Origin: Pseudozyma flocculosa PF-1
Taxonomy: Eukaryota; Basidiomycota; Ustilaginomycetes; Ustilaginales; Ustilaginaceae
DNA length: 64,000 bases
NCBI RefSeq assembly: GCF_000417875.1
Contig: NW_006920881.1
Location: 784,760-848,759, forward strand
Reading direction: 5' to 3'
Both the position numbers and the translations under genes were made by a program. Positions within the stretch are counted from its first letter, which is position 1. Each line of letters opens with the position of its first letter. A model generated the notes under the pieces. That model was not told the DNA's origin. It did not search any database and worked only from the letters and a program-made list of their open reading frames with translations. This document shows, piece after piece, positions 10,115 through 21,634 of the stretch.

Positions 10115-12349
10115 ATGTGCTGCAATGGCTCCAGCGACTGGAAGCGTGAAGAGGTGCCCGACCACAAGTTCGACTTCATCGACGTCCAGGAGTACCGCGC
10201 GCGCGGGTGGCTCACCCGTGCAAAGTACGGGTTCTTCTGGCTGATGATGGTCAAGTCGTTTGCAGTCTACGTCGCCGACATTTACACCGCCATCACGCTC
10301 CTCGCCTTTGGCCACTTCAACGGCACCAACGGCAACCTCTACGACCTGGTCCAGAACGACCCGGACAACAACTTCCGCGTCCCCATCTCCTACAGCAAGT
10401 GGATCTTCACCGGCTGTATCCTCTTCTCCTTCCTGCTGCTCGCCTACGAGGCGCACAAGTCGCGCGCCATCATCAAGAGCCGCGACATCAGCTACGCCTA
10501 CACCAATGTCATGTCCAACAACTACTACTCGTGCCGCAGCTACGACCACTTCTGCCTCTTCAACCAGATCAACAACAGCAAGAAGAAGAAGGACGAGTTC
10601 GCCTTCTTTATCTTCTTCACGTTCAAGGGCTGGAAGCGGCTGCTGGTCGCCGACGGCCCGCGCCAGGTCATCAACTTCTTCACCCTCTACGGCCTCGGCT
10701 CGCACGCAAAGTGGAGCACCGACCCGTACGACTACTACCAGGGCAGCTGGGTCACGGGCCTCATGATCCTCACCATGCTCTTCACCGTCGCTGTCTTTGC
10801 CGGCTCGATGATCCTCCTCATCGCCGCCGCCGTCATGTACATCCCGCTGCTCTGCTACATCAAGGGCAACCTCAAGGAGTACTGCTGCCACAAGATCGAC
10901 AAGCGCATCTCGGAGATGGTCAAGCGCAAGAAGAAGCAGCGGCTCATGAAGCAGGCCGCCATCGCCCGGAAGGAGGCCGCCGGCGACTTCTCGCACCTGA
11001 TGAACAAGAAGGGCGAGATGGTGGGCCGCGCCATCCCGCAGCCCACCCTGCCCAACGTCGACGTCGACCTGATGAACGAGAAGCCCGGCATCGGCCTGCA
11101 GCGGACCAACAGCGGATCCAGCTCCACCGTCGCCCACAGCCAGCTAGGCTTCCACGGTGCCGACAAGGACGGCTACGGCAGCCCTTCGATGAATGCCTCG
11201 CGCTTCTACGGCATGGGCAGCAACTACAGCAGCACCGCCGACCTCGTCAAGAACGCGGGTCATGCAGGAGGCGAGGCGATGCGGGGCGCGCCCGGCCTGC
11301 CCCCCGGCTCCGCCGCCAGCCCCGCGTTTGGAGCAGCTCACGTGCGCGGCATGGAGACGCTCCTCGATCAGATGGGTCCGGTCGGAACGTCGCCGATGCT
11401 CTTCGCCCAGCGCGTCGGTGGCCAGGGCCGCCTCTCGCCGCAACCTGGCGCTCAGGGCCAGATGTACAACCACGGGCCGGGTCAGCCCCGGGCGTTGGTC
11501 GATCCACAGGCTGGCCTGCTCCGAAGCCCCAACCTTGGCGCTCACCACGTCGGGCCGAGCCCGCTCAATCCAGAGTCGCAGTGGCCGGCCCAGAGCCAAG
11601 CGGTCGATGGACCCTACGCCAACGGCGGTCTCGACTATCCCCCGCCCAAGGACAGTCACGGCGTCGAAGGCCTCGAGTTCCCACCACCGGCGCCATCCGA
11701 CCTGTCGTCGTACGTGCCTTATTCCAACGGCGCGGACCACAATGGAGCTAGCGGTGCCCAGGACCACAGCCGTCTCCCATCCTTCGCCTTTGAGACGGCA
11801 TCCAGCACGCTGCACGATCACGGTGCACAAGCGGGCGCCTACGCAGTGGGGGAGCCGCCGTACCAGCACCAGCACCAGCAGCAGTACTACAACAGTGGAC
11901 ATGCCGCCTCGGCGGGCAACTCGGCGTCGCCTAGCCCAGATCCGAGCACGCGCGGCTACGAGGATCTCTACGACGCCTACTTGACCTCGCAGAACCCATC
12001 GCAGTCAGTGACGCCCGAGAGGCGCAACAGCGGCTATGTCGGGGAGACTGCGGGTGGCGACTGGCATGCCCATGGCTACGCCTCGAACGGCTCACCAGGG
12101 CAGGATGCACAGGCGGCATGGGACCAGGGCGGGGCGCACCAGGTCCAGAACGGCTACGCCAGCAGCCAGCATGCGGATCAGCAGTACCATGACCAGCATC
12201 AGCAGCAGCAGCAGCATTACGACCAGCAGCAACATGGGCAGTATCAGCAACAGCAGCAGTACTCGGGGCATCAGGACTATGACGGCCGGTACCACCATCA
12301 TTACGATCACCACGAGCAGTCTGCTGCGCAGACCCAAGATCGCCCCTGA
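10115..12349 (+). CDS. KCH1: KCH-family fungal potassium transporter
   Basis: A single 744-aa exon. The N-terminal third matches the fungal KCH family (yeast Kch1/Kch2, low-affinity K+ influx proteins of the plasma membrane that promote high-affinity calcium entry). It has the opening HKFDFIDV and hydrophobic segments at about 37-66 (with VKSFAVYVADIYTAI), 93-114 and 213-250. Cysteine pairs near both ends of the domain (MCC, EYCCHKID) and a Lys/Arg-rich stretch at about 265-285 are typical of the cytosolic side. Residues from about 320 onward are disordered, and the last 150 are Gln/His/Tyr-rich with CAG/CAC tracts. The start ATG has a strong GCCACC context. Family assignment is confident; K+ transport in this organism is inferred from the family. 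Length is greater than the yeast proteins because of the tail. Confidence 0.88.
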   Translation: MCCNGSSDWKREEVPDHKFDFIDVQEYRARGWLTRAKYGFFWLMMVKSFAVYVADIYTAITLLAFGHFNGTNGNLYDLVQNDPDNNFRVPISYSKWIFTGCILFSFLLLAYEAHKSRAIIKSRDISYAYTNVMSNNYYSCRSYDHFCLFNQINNSKKKKDEFAFFIFFTFKGWKRLLVADGPRQVINFFTLYGLGSHAKWSTDPYDYYQGSWVTGLMILTMLFTVAVFAGSMILLIAAAVMYIPLLCYIKGNLKEYCCHKIDKRISEMVKRKKKQRLMKQAAIARKEAAGDFSHLMNKKGEMVGRAIPQPTLPNVDVDLMNEKPGIGLQRTNSGSSSTVAHSQLGFHGADKDGYGSPSMNASRFYGMGSNYSSTADLVKNAGHAGGEAMRGAPGLPPGSAASPAFGAAHVRGMETLLDQMGPVGTSPMLFAQRVGGQGRLSPQPGAQGQMYNHGPGQPRALVDPQAGLLRSPNLGAHHVGPSPLNPESQWPAQSQAVDGPYANGGLDYPPPKDSHGVEGLEFPPPAPSDLSSYVPYSNGADHNGASGAQDHSRLPSFAFETASSTLHDHGAQAGAYAVGEPPYQHQHQQQYYNSGHAASAGNSASPSPDPSTRGYEDLYDAYLTSQNPSQSVTPERRNSGYVGETAGGDWHAHGYASNGSPGQDAQAAWDQGGAHQVQNGYASSQHADQQYHDQHQQQQQHYDQQQHGQYQQQQQYSGHQDYDGRYHHHYDHHEQSAAQTQDRP

Positions 12350-13813
12350 GTGGCGAGGTGGTTTTTCGCCGTACAAAGACGACGGCAATGCATTCCTTTC
12401 CCTCGTAGCCGCACTTGCCACGGATCGAGCCCTCTCCCTCTCTCTCCCTCCCCCCTGTGCCCCTCGGCCCTCTTTGGCTCCACTCTTTGCCCCCTCGCGC
12501 TCCGTCTACAACTACTACTGTCTTTGCTCTGGTTTCGCCCGCCTGCATCTTTTCCCCAACCCACGACTGTCGCTATAGATTTCCCTCTCACACAATTGTT
12601 TTTATAGAGCCTTCAACCACAGCGCAACAGAGATGCCGGCCCTACGGCTTTGGCTTTGTCAAGAGATCGAGGAGAAGAGGGGACGGCGAGTGGCTCGGCG
12701 CGGAGTGGACAGTAGTGGCAGGCGCCTTCCCGTACGAGGCGCCGCTTACCCGGCCGAGAGAAGCCTCGAAGCGCTTTCAAACCCGAGGCCGGTCGGACGG
12801 CAACTGGATGCGGCCGAGGGCCCGGTTGGCGTCACTCGGTCGGTTGGACCCGACCGCACGGGCACGCACGGCCAGCCTCGCCGGAGCTGCCTGCCCTCCT
12901 ACATAGCCTGGTGCGGCCGCTTCGTCTGAGACGCTGAGGTGGGTGACTGATCGATCCCATGCTGCCGCCATCGACTCGGCGCTGATCATGTCGCAAGGCG
13001 ATGGAGCAGGCCGGTCGATGGCCGTCGTTGTGCCATTGGCACGGCACTCCAGCAGCAGCTCCAACCGGTCCGATCCGTTGTGGTGGGGTGGATGATATGC
13101 AGAGATGCGGATGGACGCGGGGCCGGGCAGGGCAGAAGGGAAGTGGCAGGGCGACACCTGCGGGGGTCACTTGTGAGTTCTGTGGAACAGGCGGGCCAGG
13201 ACCAAGAAGCTTGCTTGCTTGGGATGTGCCCTGCGGCTCCCTACCTCTGCTGCTGCTGCCGACGACGACGAAGATGGCGTCGACGCCGTGCGTGATGCGG
13301 AGGAGTCGGTCGGACGTTCCGCAGGGCGGCTTTACCAGGCGAGCTCGATCCGCGCCCGCCTCTCTGCTGCTGGCCTCTGCTGGAATTTCCCTGGCGGGTC
13401 CTGGCAGGCAGGGTCGCCGGCTGTAGCCTTGGCCCGGTGGCCTCCGCCCGCCTGCCCTTCCTTCGCGAGGCGAGTGCCGGATGCCGTCCGTTGCGCTCTC
13501 TCTCTCTCTTCGTGGGGCTGTCTGCGGAGCCGTCCAGCGTCATCCTTCGTCCTACACCACCACCACCACCATCACCATCACCACCAGACTACTCCGCTAA
13601 CCCTGTTTCGGAAGGTTCCGCTCCTGGACACGTCAACTTCGATCCTCTCCAGTCTGGCCAACCGCTGTCTCGACTCAAGCGCCCTCTAGACAGCTTCTAC
13701 CGTTCCGCTACTGCGCAGCATCGGGACCTTTCCGAGCTCTCTCTAGCACACAGCTCCATCCAGACCGCCCCAACCAGCCTCCATTCGGCATAGTCACACA
13801 GATCGCTCGCAAG
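12350..13813. other. Intergenic, KCH1 3' region and ANT1 promoter
   Basis: 1.46 kb between two plus-strand genes. A CCTCTCCCTCTCTCTCC-type tract at about 12428-12450 follows the KCH1 stop. From 13450 on, the sequence is pyrimidine-rich and includes a CAC/CAT repeat. No additional gene is supported. Confidence 0.5.
13555..13586 (+). repeat. (CAC)n trinucleotide repeat in ANT1 leader
   Basis: Imperfect CAC repeat with CAT interruptions, about 230 bp before the ANT1 start codon. Confidence 0.85.
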
Positions 13814-15329
13814 ATGGCACAAGAGCCTCTGACCCCCTTCGGCAACGCCCTCGCCGGCGCGCTCGGCGGTGAGTGGTCGGCGCCGCGATTTTCGGATCTG
13901 ACCAAAGCGCTATGCTCACCTCGGTATGCTTGCTCATCTTTGGCCGACGCGTCCACCGTCGCACGACGTCAACACAGGCGTCTTCTCCAATGCCGTCGTC
14001 TACCCACTTGACACGTGAGTCGCTCTCTCGATGGCTTTTCGTGCTTTCGCGGCCGTCCACCGGTGTGCTGATGCTGGCTTTCCAATGCCCTCTCTCCTCT
14101 GAACCCCGTCCTCAACTCCTCGCTGCAGCGTCAAGACACGCATCCAGGCGGGCCAGGGTAGCAGCGCCGCCGTCGAGGTCAAGGACCCCAAGAATCCGTC
14201 CAAGACGCTCGTCACCGTGCCCAAGAACGCCGGCCTGCTCAAGGGCATTCTGCACATCATCAAGAGCAAAGAGGGGCCCTCCGGCCTCTACAAGGGGTTC
14301 GGCGCGAGCATGGTCAACACCTTCACCACCCGTGAGTGCCCACGGCGTGCGAACATCGTAAGGGAAGAGGCGGCACGCTGACCTCCCGGCTCCGGACTCT
14401 TGCCACCATCCCGTCCCGCAGAGTTCGCCTACTTCTACTGGTACACTGTGGTCCGCACGCTTTACATCAAGCGAGCGACCAAGACCGCTGCCGGCGGCGT
14501 CGCGGCGCTCAACACGGTGACGGAGCTGTGCCTCGGAGCGCTTGCAGGTGCTCTGGCACAGATCTTCACCATCCCGATCAGCGTGATCGCGACACGGCAG
14601 CAGATTGGCTCGACCAACGAGCCGGGCAAGGAGGGCGCACCGATCGACGAGAGCTTCGTGGGGGTGGCAAAGGACATCCTCAAGGAGGACGGCATCACGG
14701 GCCTGTGGCGAGGCCTCAAGCCCAGCCTGGTGCTGACCGTCAACCCGGCCATCACGTACGGCGTCTTTGAGAGTGAGTCTCGAGCCGCGCTGTTCGGTCG
14801 ACGCTCGGCCTGGTCGATGTCCACTGACTCCCCCGCCTCCCGCTTATCCTTTTGCCGGTTGGTTGCGCAGGGGTCAAGACCATCATCCTGGCGGCGTCCG
14901 TGGATGGCAAGATGACGCCCGGCAAGTCGTTTCTGGTCGGTGCGCTGTCCAAGACGCTCGCAACGGTCGTCACGTAAGTCATTCTTGCCCGGTCCCCGGC
15001 CCCTCGGATCGACGGCCCACGCGATGCTGACCCTGGCGCTCGAATGCCTGCTACGACACTGCCCGGCGCCTCTCGACAGCTTCCCCTACATTCTGAGCAA
15101 GATCCGCCTGCAGGCTAAGAACACGCGCTACACGGGAGCGATCGACTGCTTGCAGAAGATCATGGCCGAGAAGGGCATCAAGGGGTGGTACCAGGGCATG
15201 CAGGCGCAGATCACCAAGGCGGTGCTGGCGCAGGCGCTCCTGTTCTTCTTCCGAGACTACTTTGAGATCTGGACGCGACAGCTGCTCAAGGGCATCTCGA
15301 AGAGCAAGGCGGTCGCCAAGGCCGTCTAA
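13814..15329 (+). CDS. ANT1: Mitochondrial-carrier family protein, peroxisomal adenine-nucleotide transporter type
   Basis: The model is join(13814..13868,13978..14014,14129..14331,14422..14772,14871..14973,15080..15329), 332 aa. All six exons join in phase and all introns are GT-AG. Three carrier repeats are visible. The first signature PLDTVK is at residues 28-33. The second is a diverged IPISVIATRQQ, and the third is FPYILSKIRLQ, followed by GWYQGMQAQITKAVLAQALLFFF. Replacement of the usual P-x-[DE] in repeat 2 and the Y-I-L-S-K form of repeat 3 resemble the Ant1/PMP47/SLC25A17 branch, which exchanges ATP for AMP across the peroxisomal membrane for fatty-acid activation. Carrier membership is certain; the peroxisomal assignment is from motif resemblance and total length. 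Confidence 0.85.
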
Positions 15330-16264
15330 GCTTGAGGAGCACGGTCGCGCTGTCGACACGCGCTCTCAAGGACTTGGCGCCTCGTCCTCGGCTGTTCTTG
15401 GTCCCCCCCCCTCACCCTGGTGCCTGGCCCCCCGTGCCCTGCCCCCTCTCGTGTCTGTCGCTGCTGTCGTTTGTGCATGATGTCTACGCTAGAAGTCTGA
15501 TCGGGCAATGAGACTGTTTATGATAGAGATGAGCGTCCGCAAGAAAGAGGCGCACTGGTATGGCCCTCTGTCGCGCTTCGGATGTTGCGAGGCCGGTCAG
15601 GTTGCGGATGGTCCGTGAGCTGCTGCGATTGGCCCCGCGCTCAAAGAGCGATGTGGAGAAAAAAACTTCGGGGCCACGCCGGCCGCTGGAAAGCGGAGGA
15701 GCCGAGCAGAGAGGCAGGCTCCAGACACGCTTTGCTCACCCGCGGGCAGGCGCGCAGGCAGGCACGCAGGCAGGGAGCGCTCACAGAGGGCAGGCCGGCG
15801 GCGTCAGGGTCCTCGTCTGCTTTGGGCCCCCGACCTCGTTGGCTGGCTGACCGACGCTTGGATGGCGACTTGCTTCTCGCCTCCCCTCGCCTCCCTTCCT
15901 TCGGCTGGTGGCCGATCCGAGCTTTCCTCCCTCTTTCCCTATCCGGCCACGCTCATCGCCGCCCTTCCGCTCTCGTTCTCACCATCACAACCACCACCAT
16001 CGTCGACACAGCAATCCCTGAGGCTGCTGTTTCTTCGACCTCGCGCGACCCTACAACGAACTTGCAGCGGCACAGCTCCTGTCTACCAGAACGACCCGCC
16101 GAGTCGTCCGAGACCGCAGTGCCCGCTGCCAAACCCGTCTCTCTTCGAGTCGACAAGACCGCGATATCGCCCCTCCTCTCTTCTCGCTCACATTCTGGTA
16201 TCGGGCCAAGACCATGACCATCTTCTCGTAGAGACGCCCCCGTGAATCCTGGTCGCGCCAAAGC
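15330..16264. other. Intergenic, ANT1 3' region and MDM31 promoter
   Basis: 0.9 kb between two plus-strand genes, with C/T-rich tracts toward MDM31 (15870-16230). No gene or clear control element is recognised. Confidence 0.5.
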
Positions 16265-19200
16265 ATGTCAATACGCGCACCGGCTCGCCCAGCTCTGTGG
16301 GCAACAGTCCTGCGGGGCTCTCTCTCAGTCTCTCCTCACCGCCAGCCCTCTTCAAGACCCCTCAGCTCTCTTCGAATCCCCTCGGCGCCGCCTACGCCCC
16401 AGCGACTCGTGGCTCATTCCTCTCCCGGCAGCTCACTCGACGCATCTGAACGATCACGCCTTCAGCTGCCTCTGGCCAAAGACGGAGGGTAAGTCCACCT
16501 CTCCTTCTCCGAAGCGAGATCGTCTCCACTGACGCAGATCCTTCCGCTGGACCCTACAGGCAACGGTATCGCCTCATTAGGTCGTTTTTCGCTGGCGTAG
16601 CACGCTCGCACCAGCCAAGATCTGCAGCTTCGCACCTCGGCATTCGCTGGCATGGTGGACTTACCGCTGTCGGCCCAGCGGCCTCGTCCGTCCGCTGCTT
16701 CAGCTCGAGCTCCACCAGCGCAGAAGAGGGCAGGTCGGACAAATCAAAGCATGACGCCACAGACGGCGTAGTGAAAGGCCAAGAGGAGCTCGACTCGTCC
16801 TCCGATCCGCGGTCAGCGGCCGCACCAGCAAGAGATCGACCTCCAGCAGACAGAGAGCCAGCTGAAGCTCGAGGCGAGGGTCAGGATCATGAGCTGACAA
16901 CCACCGATCGGGCCTACAAGCACTTCCAAAACTATCCGCGGTCCCTGCGGGAGCTGGCGATGCGAGCAATCCCGCATGTTCCGGCCGGCCAGGGCTCAAA
17001 GACGGGCGATGAGCAGGGCAGTCATGGCCAGCACCCCTCGTCGTGGACGAGACCTCAGAAAGAGGACCTGCTTCGCATCGCCCACGGCTTTTGGACGCGG
17101 ATGCGCATCCGGTTCAAGTGGTTCACCATCCGCGGTTTCCGTCGGTTCAATGCCGACGACATCAGCGCGTTCTTCACGCTGGGCGGCGTCACCACCATCT
17201 TTTTTGTCATCGTCGGCACGACCACCTTTTTCTCGCTGATCTTTGCTGCGCTAAATGCGCTCAACCTGCAGAGTGAGCACCTTGCCCCCGTTTTGGCCGC
17301 CATGCCATCTTCTCCCGGCTGACCATGTCGCACAACCCCTCCTTCTGCCTTCTCGTCTCAGGCTGGATTGCGAGGAAGATCGCCGACTACCTCACTGCCG
17401 AGACGGGCGTCACCGTGGTGTTCGAGAGCGCCATCGTGCCCAAGTGGAAAGACAGCCGGATCAGCTTCAAAAACGTCTTCATCTCGCGCCGGGCCCACAC
17501 TGATGCCGAAGCCCTGCGTCGCGAGAGGCGGGCCAAGATGAGGGACGAGGCCCTGCGCGGACAGCTGCCGTACAAGCGGGTCAGGCGCCGCACCGGCATC
17601 ACCGCGGGCGATGGCATGTCCTGGGAGGGGACCCACTACGACGAGGAGGAGGAGGTTGCGCCGCCCATGAGCGACGAGGCCCGCGGCGAGGATCTGGTCG
17701 AGGACGATACGGTCAACACAAACTTCAGCATGTTCGATCTCCAGGTGGACTCGATCGACGTCACGCTGAGCCTGTCGCGGTGGTTCGACGGCAAGGGACT
17801 GATCGAGGACGCCGTAGTCAAGGGCGTCCGAGGCATCGTCGGTGAGTACGAGAGGCGGATCAAGCCGTACGCCTCTGATCTCTGACCCTCGGCTGACGCC
17901 AGACCGAGCACGCATCCGCGCCCTTGCAGACCGTCGGAACGTATTCTGGGACCCGGCGAAGCCGTACGACCCTCGCGCCGCACGCCGAGAGGCGAGGCAT
18001 GGCGACTTTGAGCTCGAGTCGCTGTTGATCGAGGACTTCCTCGTGACCATCTACCAGCCCAACGACTTCCGCCCCTTCAACTTCAGCATCTTCAACGCGC
18101 GCATCCCGAAGCTGAGGAAGCAGTGGCTCTTCTACGACCTACTCAGCGCCGAGTCGATCACGGGACAGATCGACGGGTGTCTGTTCAGCCTGCACAAGCC
18201 GCAGAGCATCGGGCGCACAGTGGAGAAGGACAAGGAAATGATCCACAACAAGTGGAAGTCGATGGTGAGTTATGCGGAAACCGGCGTATCGGCGCTGATG
18301 CTCGGAACGCCTCGCTCATCCTGGCCCATCTTTCTTGGCCCTCTGATGCTGCCGGCAGTCGCGACTGCGCATCGACGGAGTCAGCTTCGACCACATCCAG
18401 GCCCAGTCTGAGCTGACGGGTCCCGTCTCCTGGATCCTCTCCGGAAAGTTCGATGGTGAGTCCATTCCCTGGTCCAAATTTTCCTAGCAAATGCAGGGCG
18501 GCTCCCTGACCGACGATGCCCACTCCGTCTCTGCGCCGACCTGTGCCGCAGTCGTGGCTGACATCAAGTTCCCGCGCGACTTCAACGACGACATGGACAT
18601 CAACACGATCATTGCCGAGATCCTCGACAACATCAGCGCCGCCGTGTCCGGCGAAGCCTTCAAAGACGAAGAGGAGCAGGACCGTCCTATTCCGGGCCAG
18701 CATCGGCTGAGCGGTCCGGCCATCGAGGCGCCCGTGACGACCGTCGGGCCCACGGCGGATCGGATGAGGAAGGAAAACGAGGAAGCCAGGCGGCAGGGCA
18801 AGCCGAGCCGCGCTGCGACCGAGGGCGACCACGAGAGCCAGCAGGGAGAAGATGCCGAGACGACGGAGAAGCGCGAGCAGAAGCTGGCCATCCCGCCACC
18901 ATCGGTCGTCATCGACATGGACGTTCGGTTCAAGGACATCAAGGCGGCCGTCCCGCTCTTCACCAACGAGCTCAGCTACAAGACCAACGCGTTTGTCCGG
19001 CCCATTGTGGCATTCATGAACGCCAACAAGGTAGGCCGCTGCGCCGTGGTCCTGCGAGACGATCCACAGCACGACTGACCCGATCTTCGTGGCCCCCGCT
19101 TGTTGCTGTTGCAAACAGACGCTGATCCCGGTTCGGTGCAGGATCGTCGTCGATCTGGTGAGTGATGGCGCCACACCTGTCCCGCGATCCTTCTCGAATC

Positions 19201-19587
19201 AAAGCGCTGACACCTGGGCGTCTTGCATCCCATCTCTGCACAGAGCGAGTTCGACGGCTCCATGGACCTGGCACAGACCGGTCTCCTCCCCGTCGTCTCG
19301 GACAAGGTACGTGGCACGCGTGTTCCAAGCCACGCAGGGCTCGCACCAGAATGAGCTGACGATGCCTCTTGATTGTTCCTCTCCCTTTGCACGCTGCCCG
19401 GCTCCAGATCTACGAGGCGCTGGCAAACCACGTCGCTTCGGAAAACGCGAGTACCAAGCGCCTGCGCAACGTCAGCCTCTGGAGCCTGCAGGTGACGGCC
19501 AATGCGGCGCTCAACCTCGTCACGCTGCTGCGCGACACGCTGGTCCGGTCGGCGGCCACCTCGCCCCTCGTGGCCTCCAAGGCCTAG
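16265..19587 (+). CDS. MDM31: Mitochondrial inner-membrane distribution/morphology protein, MDM31/MDM32 family
   Basis: The model is join(16265..16488,16560..17272,17362..17841,17930..18264,18359..18455,18552..19030,19119..19157,19244..19306,19408..19587), 869 aa, all junctions in phase. The N-terminus is Arg/Ser-rich without acidic residues, as in a mitochondrial presequence, and VRCFSSSST near residue 122 continues that character. A membrane segment lies at about 276-311. Family hallmarks follow: VVFESAIVPKW, NTNFSMFDLQVDSIDVTLS, RRNVFWDP, FNARIPKLRKQWLFYDLLSA, RLRIDGVSFDHI and LIPVRCRIVVDLSEFDGS. MDM31/32 proteins sit in the inner membrane and affect mitochondrial shape, mtDNA nucleoids and cardiolipin handling. 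The protein is longer than the yeast homologues (about 580-620 aa) because of acidic inserts at about 435-480 and 590-690. The first three introns are 71-89 bp. Confidence 0.88.
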
Positions 19588-19748
19588 GCGACCAGAGGCC
19601 GATGGAATGGCGCGCTCCAGAGTCGCGTCTATCTACGTATCCGCGTCCTCTACCATGGAGGCTTTCTCGAGGGATCAATCGTCATGGGATGGTACAATCT
19701 CGGGTCCTCGCCCGCTCGCCTCGAGCGCGACTTGCAGCCGCTGCTCTT

Positions 19749-21634
19749 TTAGACCAGACGGTCGAGGACCTTGCCGAGGGCGGCGCAGAACTGCTCGACC
19801 TCGCCGGTCGTGTTGTAGTGGACGAAGCTGACGCGGACGACGCCGTCCTGAATGTCGAGGCCGAGCTTCTCGACGAGGCGGTAGGCGTACATGTGCCCCT
19901 GCTGCGCTCCGAGCTGAGCAGCCGCAGGAGGCACAGGTCATCAATGGTGGGGTCAAAATCGGTCGGTGAGCAGGGATCGGTGTCAGCAAGCTGGTATCAA
20001 GTCGATGCTGGTGGGTGCTGCGCCGCCACCGCCGCCGTCACCGCCTCAAAGACGCACCTTGTTGTCCTCGACGAGGGCCTGGTGGACCCGTTTGCTCAGC
20101 GGCTGCGGCTTTCCCTCTTTGTCGACGACGACAAAGGCGACGGTGGGTGCGCGGATCTCGGCGCGGTGGCTCTCGGAGCCGACGATGCGCACGCCCCTCG
20201 GGTGCTGCGACACGAGGAAGTCGACGAGGATGCGCTGCAGCTCCTCCTCGTGGCGTGCGATCTTTGCAAACGCCGCGTCGAGGAGCTGCCGGTGCTGCGG
20301 CGACGTGTAGACCTGGGTCCAGTCCTCTTCCCTCTTGTTGGCGTCGGCGAGCGAGACGAGGTAGTCCGCGACGGCCGTGATCGAGTAGATGAGCTCGTAC
20401 TGCTGCGACGACGGCGTGTAGGGGTACGTGCCGGCGCCCTGGGCGTCGTGGAGGAAAAAGTGGTTGAGCTTGCCAAACCACTGGTCGCGGGCGCGCGGCG
20501 CCACGTAGCCGATGCCAATGTGCGGGCCGTAGGTCTTGTACAGGCTGAAGATGGCCATGTCGACGCCCCACTCCTTGGGACGCATGGGCCTGTGCGGCGC
20601 AAAGGCCACGCAGTCGACGGCCACCAGCGCCTTGCCCCCGGTCTTGGACGCGACGAGCGACGTAATCTCGCGGATCGGCGTAAAAGTGCCCAGCACATTG
20701 GAACAGCCGGTGAAGGCCACCAGGCGGGTGCGCGGCGTGAGGAGCGTCGAGAGGACCGCCGGGTCCAGGCCGACGGCGTATGGGTTCGAATCGGAACCGC
20801 CCTGCGAGGAGGGCAGCGGCGTCACGGGCCACACCTTGAGCGTCAGCTTGTTGCGGGCTGCCAGACGAGCCCAGGCGCCGATGTTGGCTGGCGGGCGTCG
20901 AGGGCGAGGGGGCGATCAAGTCAAGACAGGCAAGGCAAACGGGTTCAGCGGAGCCGAGCCTTCAGACCCTCGCCGTCAAGGTAGGCTCCTGCTCCCTTGC
21001 CTCCTTGCTGCGCGACACTCACTCTCGTGGTCCGACTGGGAGACGATGATCTCGTCGCCCTCATTCCACGTCTCTCCAGGCTCGCCCTCGCGGCGCTTCT
21101 CGAGGGTCCTCTCAATCATTCGAGCCATGTTTTCGGCGATCTGCGTGGCGCTCCTGTCGAGGCGAAATGAATGGCATCGCATCGCGGGACTCGAAACGGG
21201 GTCAGAGCAGCCTCTTGGCGATACACCGATCAGGGAGGGAGGGAACCAGGGCGCAGGGGCTGCACTCACTGACCGAGGAGCACCTCGTCCTTCGAGTCGG
21301 CGCCGACGAGGAAAGCAGCGGCGTACGTGCCGCGCTCGACCTTGGCGGCGGCGGTGTGTGCGAGCGGGTAGGCGGCCATCTGCACGTTGCTCTCGAGCAG
21401 GTACGACGAGAGGCGCGACACGACGGACGCGAGCACCTGCGACCCTCCGGCATTCTCAGAGAAGACTGCGTGTGTGTGTGTGTGTGCATCGTGCGCGGCT
21501 GTCAGTGTACGGTGGGGCGTGATGAGGAAGGCGAGACTGAGGGGCCGAGACTCACTGTACTCGGGGTTGTTGACGATGGCGGGGAAGTGGGATCGCACAA
21601 AGTCGACGTTGAGCTGGTCCTGCGTGGCTGTCAT
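19749..21634 (-). CDS. PLP-dependent class V aminotransferase, cysteine-desulfurase-like without catalytic Cys
   Basis: The model is complement(join(19749..19913,20058..20887,21023..21153,21270..21465,21556..21634)), 466 aa, every junction in phase. Fold-type I features are in order: FSENAGGSQVLASV (substrate and cofactor loop), SQSDHETNIGAWARLA, VDCVAFAPHRP with the PLP-ring aspartate at about D227, and SLYKTYGPHIG with the Schiff-base lysine at about K253. The C-terminal domain ends RVSFVHYNTTGEVEQF. Where NifS/SufS enzymes carry a catalytic cysteine, this protein has QQGHMYAYRL, so sulfur transfer from cysteine is unlikely. It fits the VC1184-like subfamily of desulfurase-like proteins, whose substrate is not settled. 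There is no obvious targeting peptide. The gene is convergent with MDM31; the stops are 161 bp apart, so the 3' UTRs probably overlap or abut. The second intron end contains a CA repeat just before its acceptor. Confidence 0.85.
21469..21485. repeat. (GT)n repeat at an intron acceptor
   Basis: On the coding minus strand this is a CA repeat immediately preceding the CAG acceptor of exon 2 of the aminotransferase gene. Length variation here could affect splicing. Confidence 0.7.

Noticed and set aside
9668..11137. Minus-strand open frame (489 codons) opposite KCH1
   Set aside because: Antisense shadow; it runs into the CA microsatellite, giving Val/Cys repeats, and has no recognisable domain.
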